A stretch of DNA of 21,034 nucleotides from CAZRZN01 sp964604565 (GTDB lineage: Bacteria > Pseudomonadota > Alphaproteobacteria > Rhodobacterales > Rhodobacteraceae), in assembly GCA_964604565.1 (NCBI GenBank), contig CAZRZN010000047.1, positions 1 to 21,034 on the forward strand, given 5' to 3'. The translations under genes were made by a program, and so were the position numbers. The notes below the pieces were generated by a model. That model searched no databases, had not been told where the DNA came from, and worked only from the letters and a program-made list of their open reading frames with translations. Shown piece by piece: positions 1-6,912 of this stretch (the first letter of the stretch is position 1; each line of letters starts with the position of its first letter).

Positions 1-31
1 ACTGGAGTTCAGACGTGTGCTCTTCCGATCT
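1..31 (+). other. Illumina TruSeq adapter remnant (artefact)
   Basis: These bases match the Illumina TruSeq read-2 adapter; the diagnostic end is GTGTGCTCTTCCGATCT at 15-31. It is library-derived sequence left untrimmed at the contig end, not genomic DNA. Any reading frame crossing into it, such as the minus-strand frame at 9-209, is partly artificial. Confidence 0.97.
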
Positions 32-261
32 CACCTGACGCAGCCGGCCACAGCCTTTCAGGCTGACCCGGGCAGGAGCGCCCGTCAGCAAGGATCGCAG
101 CCGCGCAGAAGGAGCATATTGGCTGCAAGCGGCGCGAATTCGGGCACATCGGACGGCTGATCCCCCCGCTGACATGGGCTGAGAAAAAATCGTCCCATAC
201 ATAAATCAAATTTGTCGCTAGTGTGATTCCATCCCTACGGGGGCAAAAAATGGAGGGACGC
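32..261. other. Contig-end region upstream of the stress-protein gene; no supportable gene
   Basis: One plus-strand frame is open from base 32 to a TGA at 158-160 and could be the 3' end of a truncated gene, but its 42 codons resemble nothing I recognise. A hairpin lies at 62-89: GCTGA/TCAGC and CGGGC/GCCCG with a two-base CC bulge and a six-base loop. It has no following T-run, so it is not a clear terminator. The AT-rich stretch at about 181-215 probably holds the promoter for the downstream gene, but I find no hexamer pair good enough to assign. Confidence 0.4.
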
Positions 262-696
262 GTGTCACGAAAAATTCTCCTGGGCTACGACGAAAGCCAA
301 AGTGCCAAATCGGCCATGGCCTTCGCGATCAGTCTCGCAAAATCAGAGGGCGCCGAAGTGGTGGTCGCTCATGTTCTGGAATGGTCACCTTACTCGTTTC
401 TGACCCCCGAAGAACTTGAGGAACGCCACAAGCGCCGCAAGGAAGAAATCCACCGCGGGGAAACCGCGCTTCTTGGACCGGTCAAGGAAGAGATTTCAAA
501 GAGCGGAATCGCCGTTTCCACCGTGCTGAAATATGGCCATGTGGTCGAGACGCTGTGTGACATCATCGAAGAAACCGGTGCGTCCCAAGTGGTGATTGGC
601 CGAACAGGGCACTCTTCCCTGTCTGCACGGCTTTTCGGCTCCGTTGCGGGCTCGCTCGCGCAGGCATCACCAGTGCCTGTCACCATCGTGCCATGA
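262..696 (+). CDS. Universal stress protein, UspA family, ATP-binding type
   Basis: This is a single-domain Usp of 144 residues from the chosen start, the usual family length. It opens with the first beta strand (KILLGYDES, with Asp10) and ends with the ATP-binding signature G-x2-G-x9-G-S at Gly113, Gly116, Gly126 and Ser127, so it should bind nucleotide like the MJ0577-type Usps. I chose GTG at 262 because GGAGG (252-256) sits five bases upstream and translation then begins directly at the conserved first strand. In-frame ATGs at 223 and 250 would add unconserved residues. The role is inferred: small cytoplasmic Usps act in stress survival, and some encoded beside transporters (TeaD with the ectoine transporter of Halomonas) modulate uptake. 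It is followed after 23 bases by a symporter gene, so a joint operon is likely. Confidence 0.9.
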   Translation: MSRKILLGYDESQSAKSAMAFAISLAKSEGAEVVVAHVLEWSPYSFLTPEELEERHKRRKEEIHRGETALLGPVKEEISKSGIAVSTVLKYGHVVETLCDIIEETGASQVVIGRTGHSSLSARLFGSVAGSLAQASPVPVTIVP

Positions 697-719
697 TCAA
701 GAACAGGACAGGGAAACTC

Positions 720-2264
720 ATGAAAAACATGTTCAAGGCGCCCCTTTTGGCTGCGCTGGTCATGCTCGCGGCGACAGCATCCGCGAGGGCCCAATCCATT
801 GATGAAACGGTCAATCAGATCTTTGCCAGTTCCACCGGCTGGTTTGTGACTCTTATCTTCAGCAATTTCCCGGGGACAACCTTTCCTTGGATCGTTGCCT
901 GGCTCGTGATCGGTGCGACCGTTTTCACGATCTATTTCGGCGTCATTCAGTTCCGCGCGTTTCCGCATGCGATCGCGCTGGTCAAGGGAGATTACTCTGA
1001 CCCGAACGACGCCGGGGAAGTCAGCCACTTTCAGGCTTTGGCCACCGCGCTGTCCGGCACCGTCGGTCTGGGGAACATCGCGGGTGTCGCGGTCGCCGTA
1101 GGCATCGGCGGACCGGGCGCGACATTCTGGATGATCCTCGCCGGACTCATGGGGATGGCGTCGAAATTCACCGAATGCACCCTTGGCGTGAAATACCGCA
1201 ATGAATACGCGGACGGCACCGTCTCTGGCGGCCCGATGTATTATCTCACCAAAGGGTTCGAGGAACGCGGGCTTCCCGCAGGACGCATTCTTGCTGTGCT
1301 GTTCTCGATCTTTTGTATCCTTGGCGCGCTTGGCGGCGGAAACATGTTCCAGTCCAATCAGGCCCATGCGCAACTGACGAACGTTGTCGGGGAATATCCC
1401 GGCTGGATCACGGGCGTCATCTTTGCGGGCATCGTATTTGCCGTCATCATCGGTGGTCTGAAATCCATTGCGCGCGTCACCGAAAAGGTCGTGCCAATCA
1501 TGGGTGTCCTTTATGTCCTTACAGCCATTGTTATCCTGCTGCTGAACGCGGACCAGATCGGCTGGGCCCTGGGACAGATCTTTGAAGGGGCCTTTACCGG
1601 GCTCGGCGTCGCCGGCGGCTTTGTCGGGGCCCTGATCCAAGGCTTCAGACGGGCAGCCTTCTCCAACGAGGCGGGCGTCGGATCCGCGGCGATCGCGCAC
1701 TCCGCAGTCCGCACCAAGGAGCCGATCACCGAAGGCTTCGTCTCGTTGCTGGAACCCTTCATCGACACGGTCGTGGTCTGCACCATGACGGCACTGGTCA
1801 TCATCATCACAGGCCAGCTCATCTCCGATCCGACGACGGGTCTTTACCTTCTGAACGAAGGCGGAACCTCGATCCAGACGATCGATGGCAATTCCGGTGT
1901 GGCGCTGACCTCGGCGGCCTTTTCGGCCAACATCGGGGGCTTTCAGTATATCCTTGCGATTGCGGTGATCCTGTTCGCCTTTTCAACCATGATCAGCTGG
2001 TCCTACTACGGCCTCAAGGCCTGGACCTTCCTGTTTGGCGAGGGCGTGACAAAGGAGATCATCTTCAAGGTAATCTTCTGCATCTTTGTCGTCATCGGTG
2101 CGGCGGCAGATCTTGGTCCTGTCATCGACTTCTCTGATGCTGCCATCTTCGCGATGGCGGTTGTCAACATCATTGGGCTCTACTTCCTCATGCCTGTCGT
2201 GAAGAAAGAACTGAACAGCTATATGTCCCGCCTCAAATCCGGCGAGATCAAGAAGTTCCACTGA
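720..2264 (+). CDS. Sodium:alanine/glycine symporter, AGCS family
   Basis: This is an inner-membrane secondary transporter that imports small neutral amino acids (alanine or glycine) with sodium. The 514-residue product is normal for the family. A basic N-terminus and hydrophobic core ending at ARA-Q (about residue 24) look like a signal peptide or first membrane segment. About ten further hydrophobic segments follow. Family hallmarks are the glycine-rich GLGNIAGVAVAVGIGGPG segment and NEAGVGSAAIAHSA. I chose ATG 720 because AGGGA lies just upstream and the signal-like sequence starts there. ATG 693 overlaps the stop of the Usp gene as ATGA and is a possible alternative that would add nine residues. 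Substrate cannot be fixed from sequence alone. An intrinsic terminator follows about 40 bases after the stop. Confidence 0.92.
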   Translation: MKNMFKAPLLAALVMLAATASARAQSIDETVNQIFASSTGWFVTLIFSNFPGTTFPWIVAWLVIGATVFTIYFGVIQFRAFPHAIALVKGDYSDPNDAGEVSHFQALATALSGTVGLGNIAGVAVAVGIGGPGATFWMILAGLMGMASKFTECTLGVKYRNEYADGTVSGGPMYYLTKGFEERGLPAGRILAVLFSIFCILGALGGGNMFQSNQAHAQLTNVVGEYPGWITGVIFAGIVFAVIIGGLKSIARVTEKVVPIMGVLYVLTAIVILLLNADQIGWALGQIFEGAFTGLGVAGGFVGALIQGFRRAAFSNEAGVGSAAIAHSAVRTKEPITEGFVSLLEPFIDTVVVCTMTALVIIITGQLISDPTTGLYLLNEGGTSIQTIDGNSGVALTSAAFSANIGGFQYILAIAVILFAFSTMISWSYYGLKAWTFLFGEGVTKEIIFKVIFCIFVVIGAAADLGPVIDFSDAAIFAMAVVNIIGLYFLMPVVKKELNSYMSRLKSGEIKKFH

Positions 2265-2302
2265 CCATCCGATGATCTACGCGGGCTGATCCCGCGAAAA
2301 TC

Positions 2303-2334
2303 AGGCCCTCCCGTCGGATCGGGGGGGCCTTTTT
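2303..2334 (+). terminator. Intrinsic terminator after the symporter gene
   Basis: GGCCCTCCCG and CGGGGGGGCC form a 10-bp stem with one G-U wobble around a short loop (TCGGAT), followed directly by a run of five T. A smaller hairpin, GCGGG-ctgat-CCCGC, lies just upstream at 2281-2295. The convergent frcR gene ends at 2398, so this structure sits between two facing genes. Only the plus-strand direction has a good T-run. Confidence 0.85.
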
Positions 2335-2397
2335 GCATCGGGCCAGATACATCTGATAGCGGATGATAGCCCGCCGTGGCACGCGCCAAGGCGTCGT

Positions 2398-3588
2398 TCA
2401 CGCTTTCAGAAAAGCCTTGCGGTCCAGCAGGAACTTGTTCGACAGGGGCAGACTGGCCGCGCCCAGCGCCCGCGCATCGCGGCCAATGGTCCCTTCGCGC
2501 AGATCCGGAACCTCAAGCCCGGCTACCTGGACCTCATCTAGCCTGCGGGCGGTGCGCGCCACGAGGTCCGCACGTCGCTGCGCGGGCATCCAGCCATCAA
2601 TCACCACACTTTCGAAGTCGACGATACATGAGGCCGAAGAGATCGCGTAAGCCAGTCCCTCCGCTGCTTTTGCCATCCAGACCTCCAACACCTCCCCGGG
2701 CAGGTCCCACTGGTTTGGATTGTCCCAGATCATCGCCTTTTTTCCGCCCGCTTGGATCACCATACGCTCCAAGGTGATCAGGGAGGCGACATCGACGACC
2801 TGCTCAACCTTGCCTCCGGACAGGCAGATCGGGATGGACCCGAGGGCGGCCGCATTGCCGGTGCGCCCCGTGAACAACGCATTGTCAATCACCAGGCCGC
2901 CACCTACAAAAAACCCGATGAAGAAATACAGGAAATCGCGCGGTTTGTTCTGATCCCCGAACACGAGTTCAGCGCCACAAGCGGCCGAGCCATCGTTGCG
3001 CAGATAAACCGGAAAGCCCCAAGCCTCCGCGAGTTCCGCCGCAATGTCCCGGTCGCGCCAGGCCTCCATCTCTTCGGATTGCAGGCCCAGCGTCCGCGCC
3101 CAGTCCCAAAGTCGAAAGGGAATGGCGATACCAAGTCCGGCGATCCGCGCGCGTTGCGACGGCGCAAGCTGGTTCAGAAGTTGCGCGATCGATTCGTTGG
3201 CAAAGCCCACGACGTTATCGGGAATGGGATAGGGATGGGTCAGATGCACGCGTCCCTCCACCTGCCCGTGGAAATCGGTGAGCAAGAGGTCGAGAGAACG
3301 CCGTCCCACCTTCAGCCCCAGAAAATAGGCGCCTTCCCTCGCAAGGCCCATGGGGACCGATGGCTGGCCGACCTTGCCACGCACCGGGGTGCGTTTTTCA
3401 AGCAGGCCCTCCTTTTCCAGCGCCCGCATGATGACAGAGACGGTCTGCGCCGATAGCCCTGTCATCCGCGCAATCTCGGCCTTCGCCAAAGGTCCGACCT
3501 GCCGGATCAGCGAAAGGACCAACCTTTCGTTGTGCGCGCGCACCCCGCTCTGGTTGGACCCCCGGACGCTTTCAGGTGACATGACCAT
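2398..3588 (-). CDS. frcR: ROK-family transcriptional repressor of the fructose transporter
   Basis: The 396-residue product is a NagC/XylR-type ROK regulator. A winged helix-turn-helix lies at residues 37-62 (AEIARMTGLSAQTVSVIMRA), with a wing near GKVGQPSVPM (71-80), followed by a two-lobed sugar-kinase-like domain. The segment NDGSAACGAE (198-207) keeps the Asn-Asp of the ROK sugar site. The usual GxxGH and CxCGxxGC zinc-binding elements are missing: GRTGNAAALGSIP stands where the His motif should be, and no cysteine cluster follows. It should therefore bind sugar without phosphorylating it and lack the structural zinc. It is transcribed divergently from frcB, the arrangement expected for a repressor of fructose uptake whose inducer is fructose or a derivative. 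ATG at 3582 is a near-equal alternative start. The name rests on context and family. Confidence 0.87.
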   Translation of the reverse strand: MVMSPESVRGSNQSGVRAHNERLVLSLIRQVGPLAKAEIARMTGLSAQTVSVIMRALEKEGLLEKRTPVRGKVGQPSVPMGLAREGAYFLGLKVGRRSLDLLLTDFHGQVEGRVHLTHPYPIPDNVVGFANESIAQLLNQLAPSQRARIAGLGIAIPFRLWDWARTLGLQSEEMEAWRDRDIAAELAEAWGFPVYLRNDGSAACGAELVFGDQNKPRDFLYFFIGFFVGGGLVIDNALFTGRTGNAAALGSIPICLSGGKVEQVVDVASLITLERMVIQAGGKKAMIWDNPNQWDLPGEVLEVWMAKAAEGLAYAISSASCIVDFESVVIDGWMPAQRRADLVARTARRLDEVQVAGLEVPDLREGTIGRDARALGAASLPLSNKFLLDRKAFLKA

Positions 3589-3681
3589 GCCTTGCCTTCT
3601 CCATGAGTATCGCGATTGGTCACTTTCCGGCCTGTGGGCAAAAGGCGCGGATTGTCGCCACCATTCCGACTGGAAGCCCCG

Positions 3682-3721
3682 CTGTCAATAATAAGTAAAT
3701 CGAATTTATTAATGTTGACAG
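3682..3721. promoter_or_regulatory. 40-bp imperfect palindrome, candidate FrcR operator and divergent promoters
   Basis: The 20-base arms around the centre at 3701/3702 match at 15 of 20 positions. Key matched parts are CTGTCAA (3682-3688) with TTGACAG (3715-3721), TAA (3692-3694) with TTA (3709-3711), and the central ATCGAATT region. The core is very AT-rich in a GC-rich genome, as is common for ROK operators. TTGACA occurs once on each strand, pointing outward: 3715-3720 toward frcB and 3688-3683 toward frcR. These could be -35 boxes, but the -10 candidates are poor (CTTTCT at 3738-3743; AATGGT on the minus strand at 3665-3660). Binding by FrcR is inferred. Confidence 0.65.
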
Positions 3722-3778
3722 GAGGAACTCGAATCGGCTTTCTGGGCTTTGGGACCGTCCAATCGGCCCTCGGGCTTG

Positions 3779-3809
3779 AAAAATCGACGCGCGGAGCCCC
3801 GCGATTTTT
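3779..3809 (+). promoter_or_regulatory. Leader hairpin with T-run just before frcB
   Basis: CGCGG (3790-3794) and CCGCG (3799-3803) enclose an AGCC loop, and AAAAAT (3779-3784) can pair with ATTTTT (3804-3809) outside it. The result looks like a weak intrinsic terminator or a leader-stabilising hairpin, ending only five bases before the GGGAGG ribosome binding site. A role in attenuation is possible but not shown. Confidence 0.4.
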
Positions 3810-3824
3810 GTTTGGGAGGACATC

Positions 3825-4850
3825 ATGAAGAAACTTATGACCGGCACGGCAATTGCCCTGACCGCGGCCGCAATGGCGGGCGGTGCACATGCCGCGGCCC
3901 ATTCTGTCAGCGCCTGCCTGATCACAAAAACCGACACAAATCCGTTCTTCGTCAAGATGAAGGAAGGGGCGACGGCAAAGGCCGAGGAACTGGGTGTTGA
4001 TCTCAAGACCTTTGCTGGCAAATTCGACGGCGACCACGAAACCCAGGTGCAGGCGATCGAAACCTGCATTCTCGATGGGGCCAAAGGCATCCTGCTCACC
4101 GCTTCTGACACATCCTCCATCACCACGGCCGTTCAGCAGGCCCGTGATGCGGGGATTCTGGTGATCGCGCTCGACACCCCGTTGGAGCCGGTCGATGCCG
4201 CCGATGCCACATTCGCCACGGACAACTACCGCGCGGGCCTGCTGATCGGGCAATGGGCAAAAGCGCAAATGGGCGATGCGGCTGAGGACGCCAAGATCGC
4301 GTTGCTGAACATCAACATTTCACAGCCTTCCGTGGGCGTCGCCCGCAACCAGGGTTTCCTTGAGGGGTTCGGCGTCGATCTTGGCGATCCCGCGAAATGG
4401 GGCGATGAGACCGACCCCCGGATCGTTGGCCACGACGTGACCAACGGCGCCGAAGAAGGCGGCCGGACCGCAATGGAAAACCTCCTTGCCGCAGACCCAG
4501 AGATCAATGTGGTCTACACGATCAACGAACCCGCCGCAGCCGGTGCCTATGAAGCCCTGAAGGCGCTTGGCCGCGAGGACGATGCACTGATCGTCTCGGT
4601 CGACGGTGGCTGCCCCGGCGTGCAGAATGTCGCTGATGGCGTCATCGGGGCGACCTCACAGCAGTATCCTCTGCTGATGGCCTCCCTGGGTATCGAGGCG
4701 ATCGCCACCTGGGCCGCCGATGGCACCAAGCCGGAACCGACAGAAGGAAAGAATTTCTTCGACACCGGGGTTTCGCTGGTGACCGACCAGCCGGTCGAGG
4801 GCGTCGAGTCGATCTCCGTGGAAGAGGGTCTTGCCCGCTGCTGGGGGTAA
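3825..4850 (+). CDS. frcB: Fructose ABC transporter, periplasmic binding protein
   Basis: This is the periplasmic sugar receptor of a CUT2-type ABC importer. The 341-residue precursor starts with a classical signal peptide (MKKLMTGTAIALTAAAMAGG, cleavage near AHA at residues 21-23). A Peripla_BP_4 fold follows, with the early TNPFFVKMKEGA segment and ligand-site elements such as GDHETQVQAIE and VSVDGGCPG. It closely resembles FrcB of Sinorhizobium meliloti, which delivers fructose and also binds related sugars such as ribose and mannose. The start is fixed by GGGAGG (3814-3819), five bases before the ATG. It is the first gene of frcBCA, divergent from the ROK repressor. Two hairpins after its stop may keep its mRNA level above that of the permease, as is usual for binding proteins. 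The exact sugar specificity is an inference from similarity and gene context. Confidence 0.92.
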   Translation: MKKLMTGTAIALTAAAMAGGAHAAAHSVSACLITKTDTNPFFVKMKEGATAKAEELGVDLKTFAGKFDGDHETQVQAIETCILDGAKGILLTASDTSSITTAVQQARDAGILVIALDTPLEPVDAADATFATDNYRAGLLIGQWAKAQMGDAAEDAKIALLNINISQPSVGVARNQGFLEGFGVDLGDPAKWGDETDPRIVGHDVTNGAEEGGRTAMENLLAADPEINVVYTINEPAAAGAYEALKALGREDDALIVSVDGGCPGVQNVADGVIGATSQQYPLLMASLGIEAIATWAADGTKPEPTEGKNFFDTGVSLVTDQPVEGVESISVEEGLARCWG

Positions 4851-4876
4851 CCACCTCCCTTTGAAACGTTGCGAAC

Positions 4877-4891
4877 GGGCGGTCTCCGCCC
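4877..4891 (+). other. Intercistronic hairpin 1 between frcB and frcC
   Basis: GGGCGG and CCGCCC form a perfect 6-bp stem around a TCT loop, 26 bases after the frcB stop. There is no T-run, so it is better read as an mRNA 3'-end stabiliser than as a terminator. Confidence 0.55.
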
Positions 4892-4904
4892 CTTCGCCAT
4901 GGAA

Positions 4905-4919
4905 GCGCGGACACCGCGC
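4905..4919 (+). other. Intercistronic hairpin 2 between frcB and frcC
   Basis: GCGCGG and CCGCGC form a perfect 6-bp stem around an ACA loop, 13 bases after hairpin 1 and with the same stem and loop lengths. The pair occupies the 129-base gap between frcB and frcC and again lacks a T-run. Confidence 0.55.
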
Positions 4920-4979
4920 GACCCAGGATCAACGAACAGCGCACAAGAACGCAAATCCACACTCCCGGGAGGACTTCAC

Positions 4980-6050
4980 ATGACCGACCCCGCCGCGAAA
5001 GGGCAGGACTACGAAACGTCGTTGTCCGGCGCCAGCAAGCAGGTGGCCGAGTTCGAAAAGCGCAAGGGCTTCGGACACAAGGTTCAGAATACGCTGCACA
5101 CGAATCCAGCGCTGGTCCCTCTTATCGTTCTGGTCATGTCGATTCTGGTCTTCGGGGTGTTGTTGGGGTCGAAATTCTTTTCGCCCTTTGCGCTGACGCT
5201 GATCCTTCAGCAGGTTCAGATCGTCGGCATTGTCGCGGCAGCGCAATCTCTGGTGATCCTCACCGCCGGCATTGACCTGTCGGTGGGCGCCATCATGGTG
5301 ATGAGTTCGGTGGTCATGGGGCAGTTCACCTTTCGCTATGGCATACCGCCCTTCATTTCCGTCATGTGCGGTCTTGTGGTCGGGACGGCAATCGGATGGG
5401 TGAACGGCATGCTCGTCACGAGGATGAAACTTCCTCCTTTCATCGTGACATTGGGCATGTGGCAGATCGTGCTCGCCGCGAATTTCCTCTATTCCGCGAA
5501 CGAGACCATCCGGTCCCAGGATATCGAGGCGAACGCCGCCGTGCTGCAATTTTTCGGCACCACACTGGAGGTCGGCAGCGCCCGGCTGACGTATGGCGCG
5601 ATTTTCATGCTCTTGCTGTTCGGAGTCCTGACCTATGCACTGACACAGACGGCGTGGGGCAGGCACGTCTATGCCGTCGGCGACGACAAGGAAGCCGCCG
5701 AGCTGTCCGGGATCGACTCCAAGAACGTCCTCGTCTCGGTCTACATGCTGGCAGGTCTGATCTGCGGCTTTGCGGGCTGGGCCCTGATCGGGCGCATCGG
5801 GTCCGTCTCTCCAACCTCCGGGCAGCTTGCCAATATCGAAAGCATCACGGCTGTCGTGATCGGGGGCATTTCACTCTTCGGCGGGCGCGGGTCGATCATG
5901 GGATCGCTTTTCGGGGCACTGATCGTCGGCGTGTTCACGCTGGGCCTCAGGCTGCTCGGGGCAGATGCGCAGTGGACCTATCTCTTGATCGGCGTGCTCA
6001 TCATTGCGGCGGTGTCTGTCGATCAGTGGATCAGAAAGGTTTCCGGATGA
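4980..6050 (+). CDS. frcC: Fructose ABC transporter, inner-membrane permease
   Basis: This is the membrane component of the fructose importer, of the BPD_transp_2 (RbsC-like) family. The 356-residue product has a hydrophilic N-terminal tail of about 45 residues, then 8-10 hydrophobic segments. It carries the CUT2 permease signature LTAGIDLSVGAI and, later, ITAVVIGGISLFGGRGS, the loop that typically contacts the ATPase. I chose ATG 4980 because GGGAGGA (4967-4973) sits six bases upstream. The frame stays open upstream to 4869, but that stretch overlaps the two hairpins and has no family character. The stop codon overlaps an ATG as ATGA at 6047-6050, which opens only a 20-codon frame, not frcA itself. 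It would assemble as a dimer with FrcA in the inner membrane and receive sugar from FrcB. Confidence 0.92.
   Translation: MTDPAAKGQDYETSLSGASKQVAEFEKRKGFGHKVQNTLHTNPALVPLIVLVMSILVFGVLLGSKFFSPFALTLILQQVQIVGIVAAAQSLVILTAGIDLSVGAIMVMSSVVMGQFTFRYGIPPFISVMCGLVVGTAIGWVNGMLVTRMKLPPFIVTLGMWQIVLAANFLYSANETIRSQDIEANAAVLQFFGTTLEVGSARLTYGAIFMLLLFGVLTYALTQTAWGRHVYAVGDDKEAAELSGIDSKNVLVSVYMLAGLICGFAGWALIGRIGSVSPTSGQLANIESITAVVIGGISLFGGRGSIMGSLFGALIVGVFTLGLRLLGADAQWTYLLIGVLIIAAVSVDQWIRKVSG
6031..6048 (+). repeat. Direct repeat copy 1 at the frcC 3' end
   Basis: TCAGAAAGGTTTCCGGAT encodes the last residues of FrcC and recurs 59 bases downstream with one mismatch. Confidence 0.7.
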
Positions 6051-6109
6051 CCGGTATCGCAACCGTTCCGGCGGCAAGGCCGCTTTGGCTCAGAAAGGTT
6101 TCGGGATAA
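6047..6109 (+). other. Possible 20-codon coupling ORF between frcC and frcA
   Basis: An ATG overlapping the frcC stop (ATGA) opens a 20-codon frame, MTGIATVPAARPLWLRKVSG. Its TAA overlaps the frcA start as TAATG (6107-6111). The product resembles no known protein, and its C-terminal RKVSG repeats the FrcC C-terminus in another frame because of the direct repeat. It may only serve to carry ribosomes to frcA, or may be chance. Confidence 0.3.
6090..6107 (+). repeat. Direct repeat copy 2 just before frcA
   Basis: TCAGAAAGGTTTCGGGAT differs from copy 1 (6031-6048) at one base. It contains AGAAAGG, the only ribosome-binding-like sequence ahead of frcA. A small hairpin, GCGGC-aag-GCCGC (6071-6083), lies between the two copies. 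Confidence 0.7.
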
Positions 6110-6912
6110 TGGCTCTACAACCCATCGTTCAAGGCCGCGGAATCGTGAAACGGTTTGGTCAGGTGACCGCCATCGACCACGCGGATTTCGATCTTTTCCC
6201 CGGCGAGGTGCTGGCCGTGATCGGCGACAACGGCGCTGGCAAGTCCTCTATCGTCAAGGCCATTTGCGGGGCCGTCCAACCGGACGAAGGCGTGATTCAG
6301 ATCGAGGGCAAGCCGGTCCGGTTCTCCTCCCCCATCGAAGCACGGGAAATGGGGATCGAGATCGTCTACCAGCAACTCGCCTTGTCCCCTGCCCTATCGA
6401 TCGCCGACAATATGTTTGCCGGGCGGGAAATGCGCAAGCCCGGCATCATGGGCAGCGTGTTTCGCCAACTCGACAAGAAGGGCATGGAGAAATTCGCCCG
6501 GGACAAGCTGACGGAGCTGGGCCTCATGACGGTGCAGTCGATCAATCAGGCGGTCGAAACCTTGTCCGGCGGTCAGCGTCAGGGTGTCGCGGTGGCCCGC
6601 GCAGCCGCTTTTGCCAAGAAATTCATCATCATGGATGAACCGACAGCCGCGCTGGGCGTAAAGGAAAGCCGCCGGGTTCTGGAACTGATCCAGGACGTGC
6701 GCGCCAAGGGGATTCCGATCATCCTGATCTCCCACAACATGCCGCATGTCTTCGAAGTGGCCGATCGCGTGCATATCCACCGGCTTGGAAAGCGTCATGC
6801 GGTGGTGGACCCGGCAAAGATCACGATGTCCGACGCCGTGGCCATCATGACAGGCGCGATGGAGCCGCCACCGGAGTCCGAGCAACAGCTGACCCCCAAG
6901 GCGGCTGCCTGA
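6109..6912 (+). CDS. frcA: Fructose ABC transporter, ATP-binding protein
   Basis: This is the cytoplasmic ATPase that powers fructose import. It has 267 residues and a single ABC domain, unlike the roughly 500-residue two-domain RbsA type, so it should work as a homodimer, as FrcA does in Sinorhizobium. Motifs are all intact: Walker A GDNGAGKS (39-46), Q-loop at YQQ (87-89), signature LSGGQ (152-156), Walker B FIIMDEP (172-178) and switch His209 (ISHN). The C-terminal tail is rich in Pro, Glu and Gln. ATG 6109 is the first codon that gives a normal ABC N-terminus. AGAAAGG is about ten bases upstream, rather far, so coupling through the short frame ending TAATG may help initiation. No intrinsic terminator is evident after the stop, and no fructokinase gene (frcK) follows: the next gene is glgP. 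Confidence 0.92.
   Translation: MALQPIVQGRGIVKRFGQVTAIDHADFDLFPGEVLAVIGDNGAGKSSIVKAICGAVQPDEGVIQIEGKPVRFSSPIEAREMGIEIVYQQLALSPALSIADNMFAGREMRKPGIMGSVFRQLDKKGMEKFARDKLTELGLMTVQSINQAVETLSGGQRQGVAVARAAAFAKKFIIMDEPTAALGVKESRRVLELIQDVRAKGIPIILISHNMPHVFEVADRVHIHRLGKRHAVVDPAKITMSDAVAIMTGAMEPPPESEQQLTPKAAA

Noticed and set aside
9..209. Minus-strand open frame of 66 codons at the contig start
   Set aside because: Its upstream-reading end runs into the adapter sequence, and the product resembles nothing known.
3721..3725. GGAGG at 3721-3725 as a ribosome binding site for a small leader peptide before frcB
   Set aside because: No start codon lies at a suitable distance downstream, and the frcB site at 3814-3819 is much better placed.
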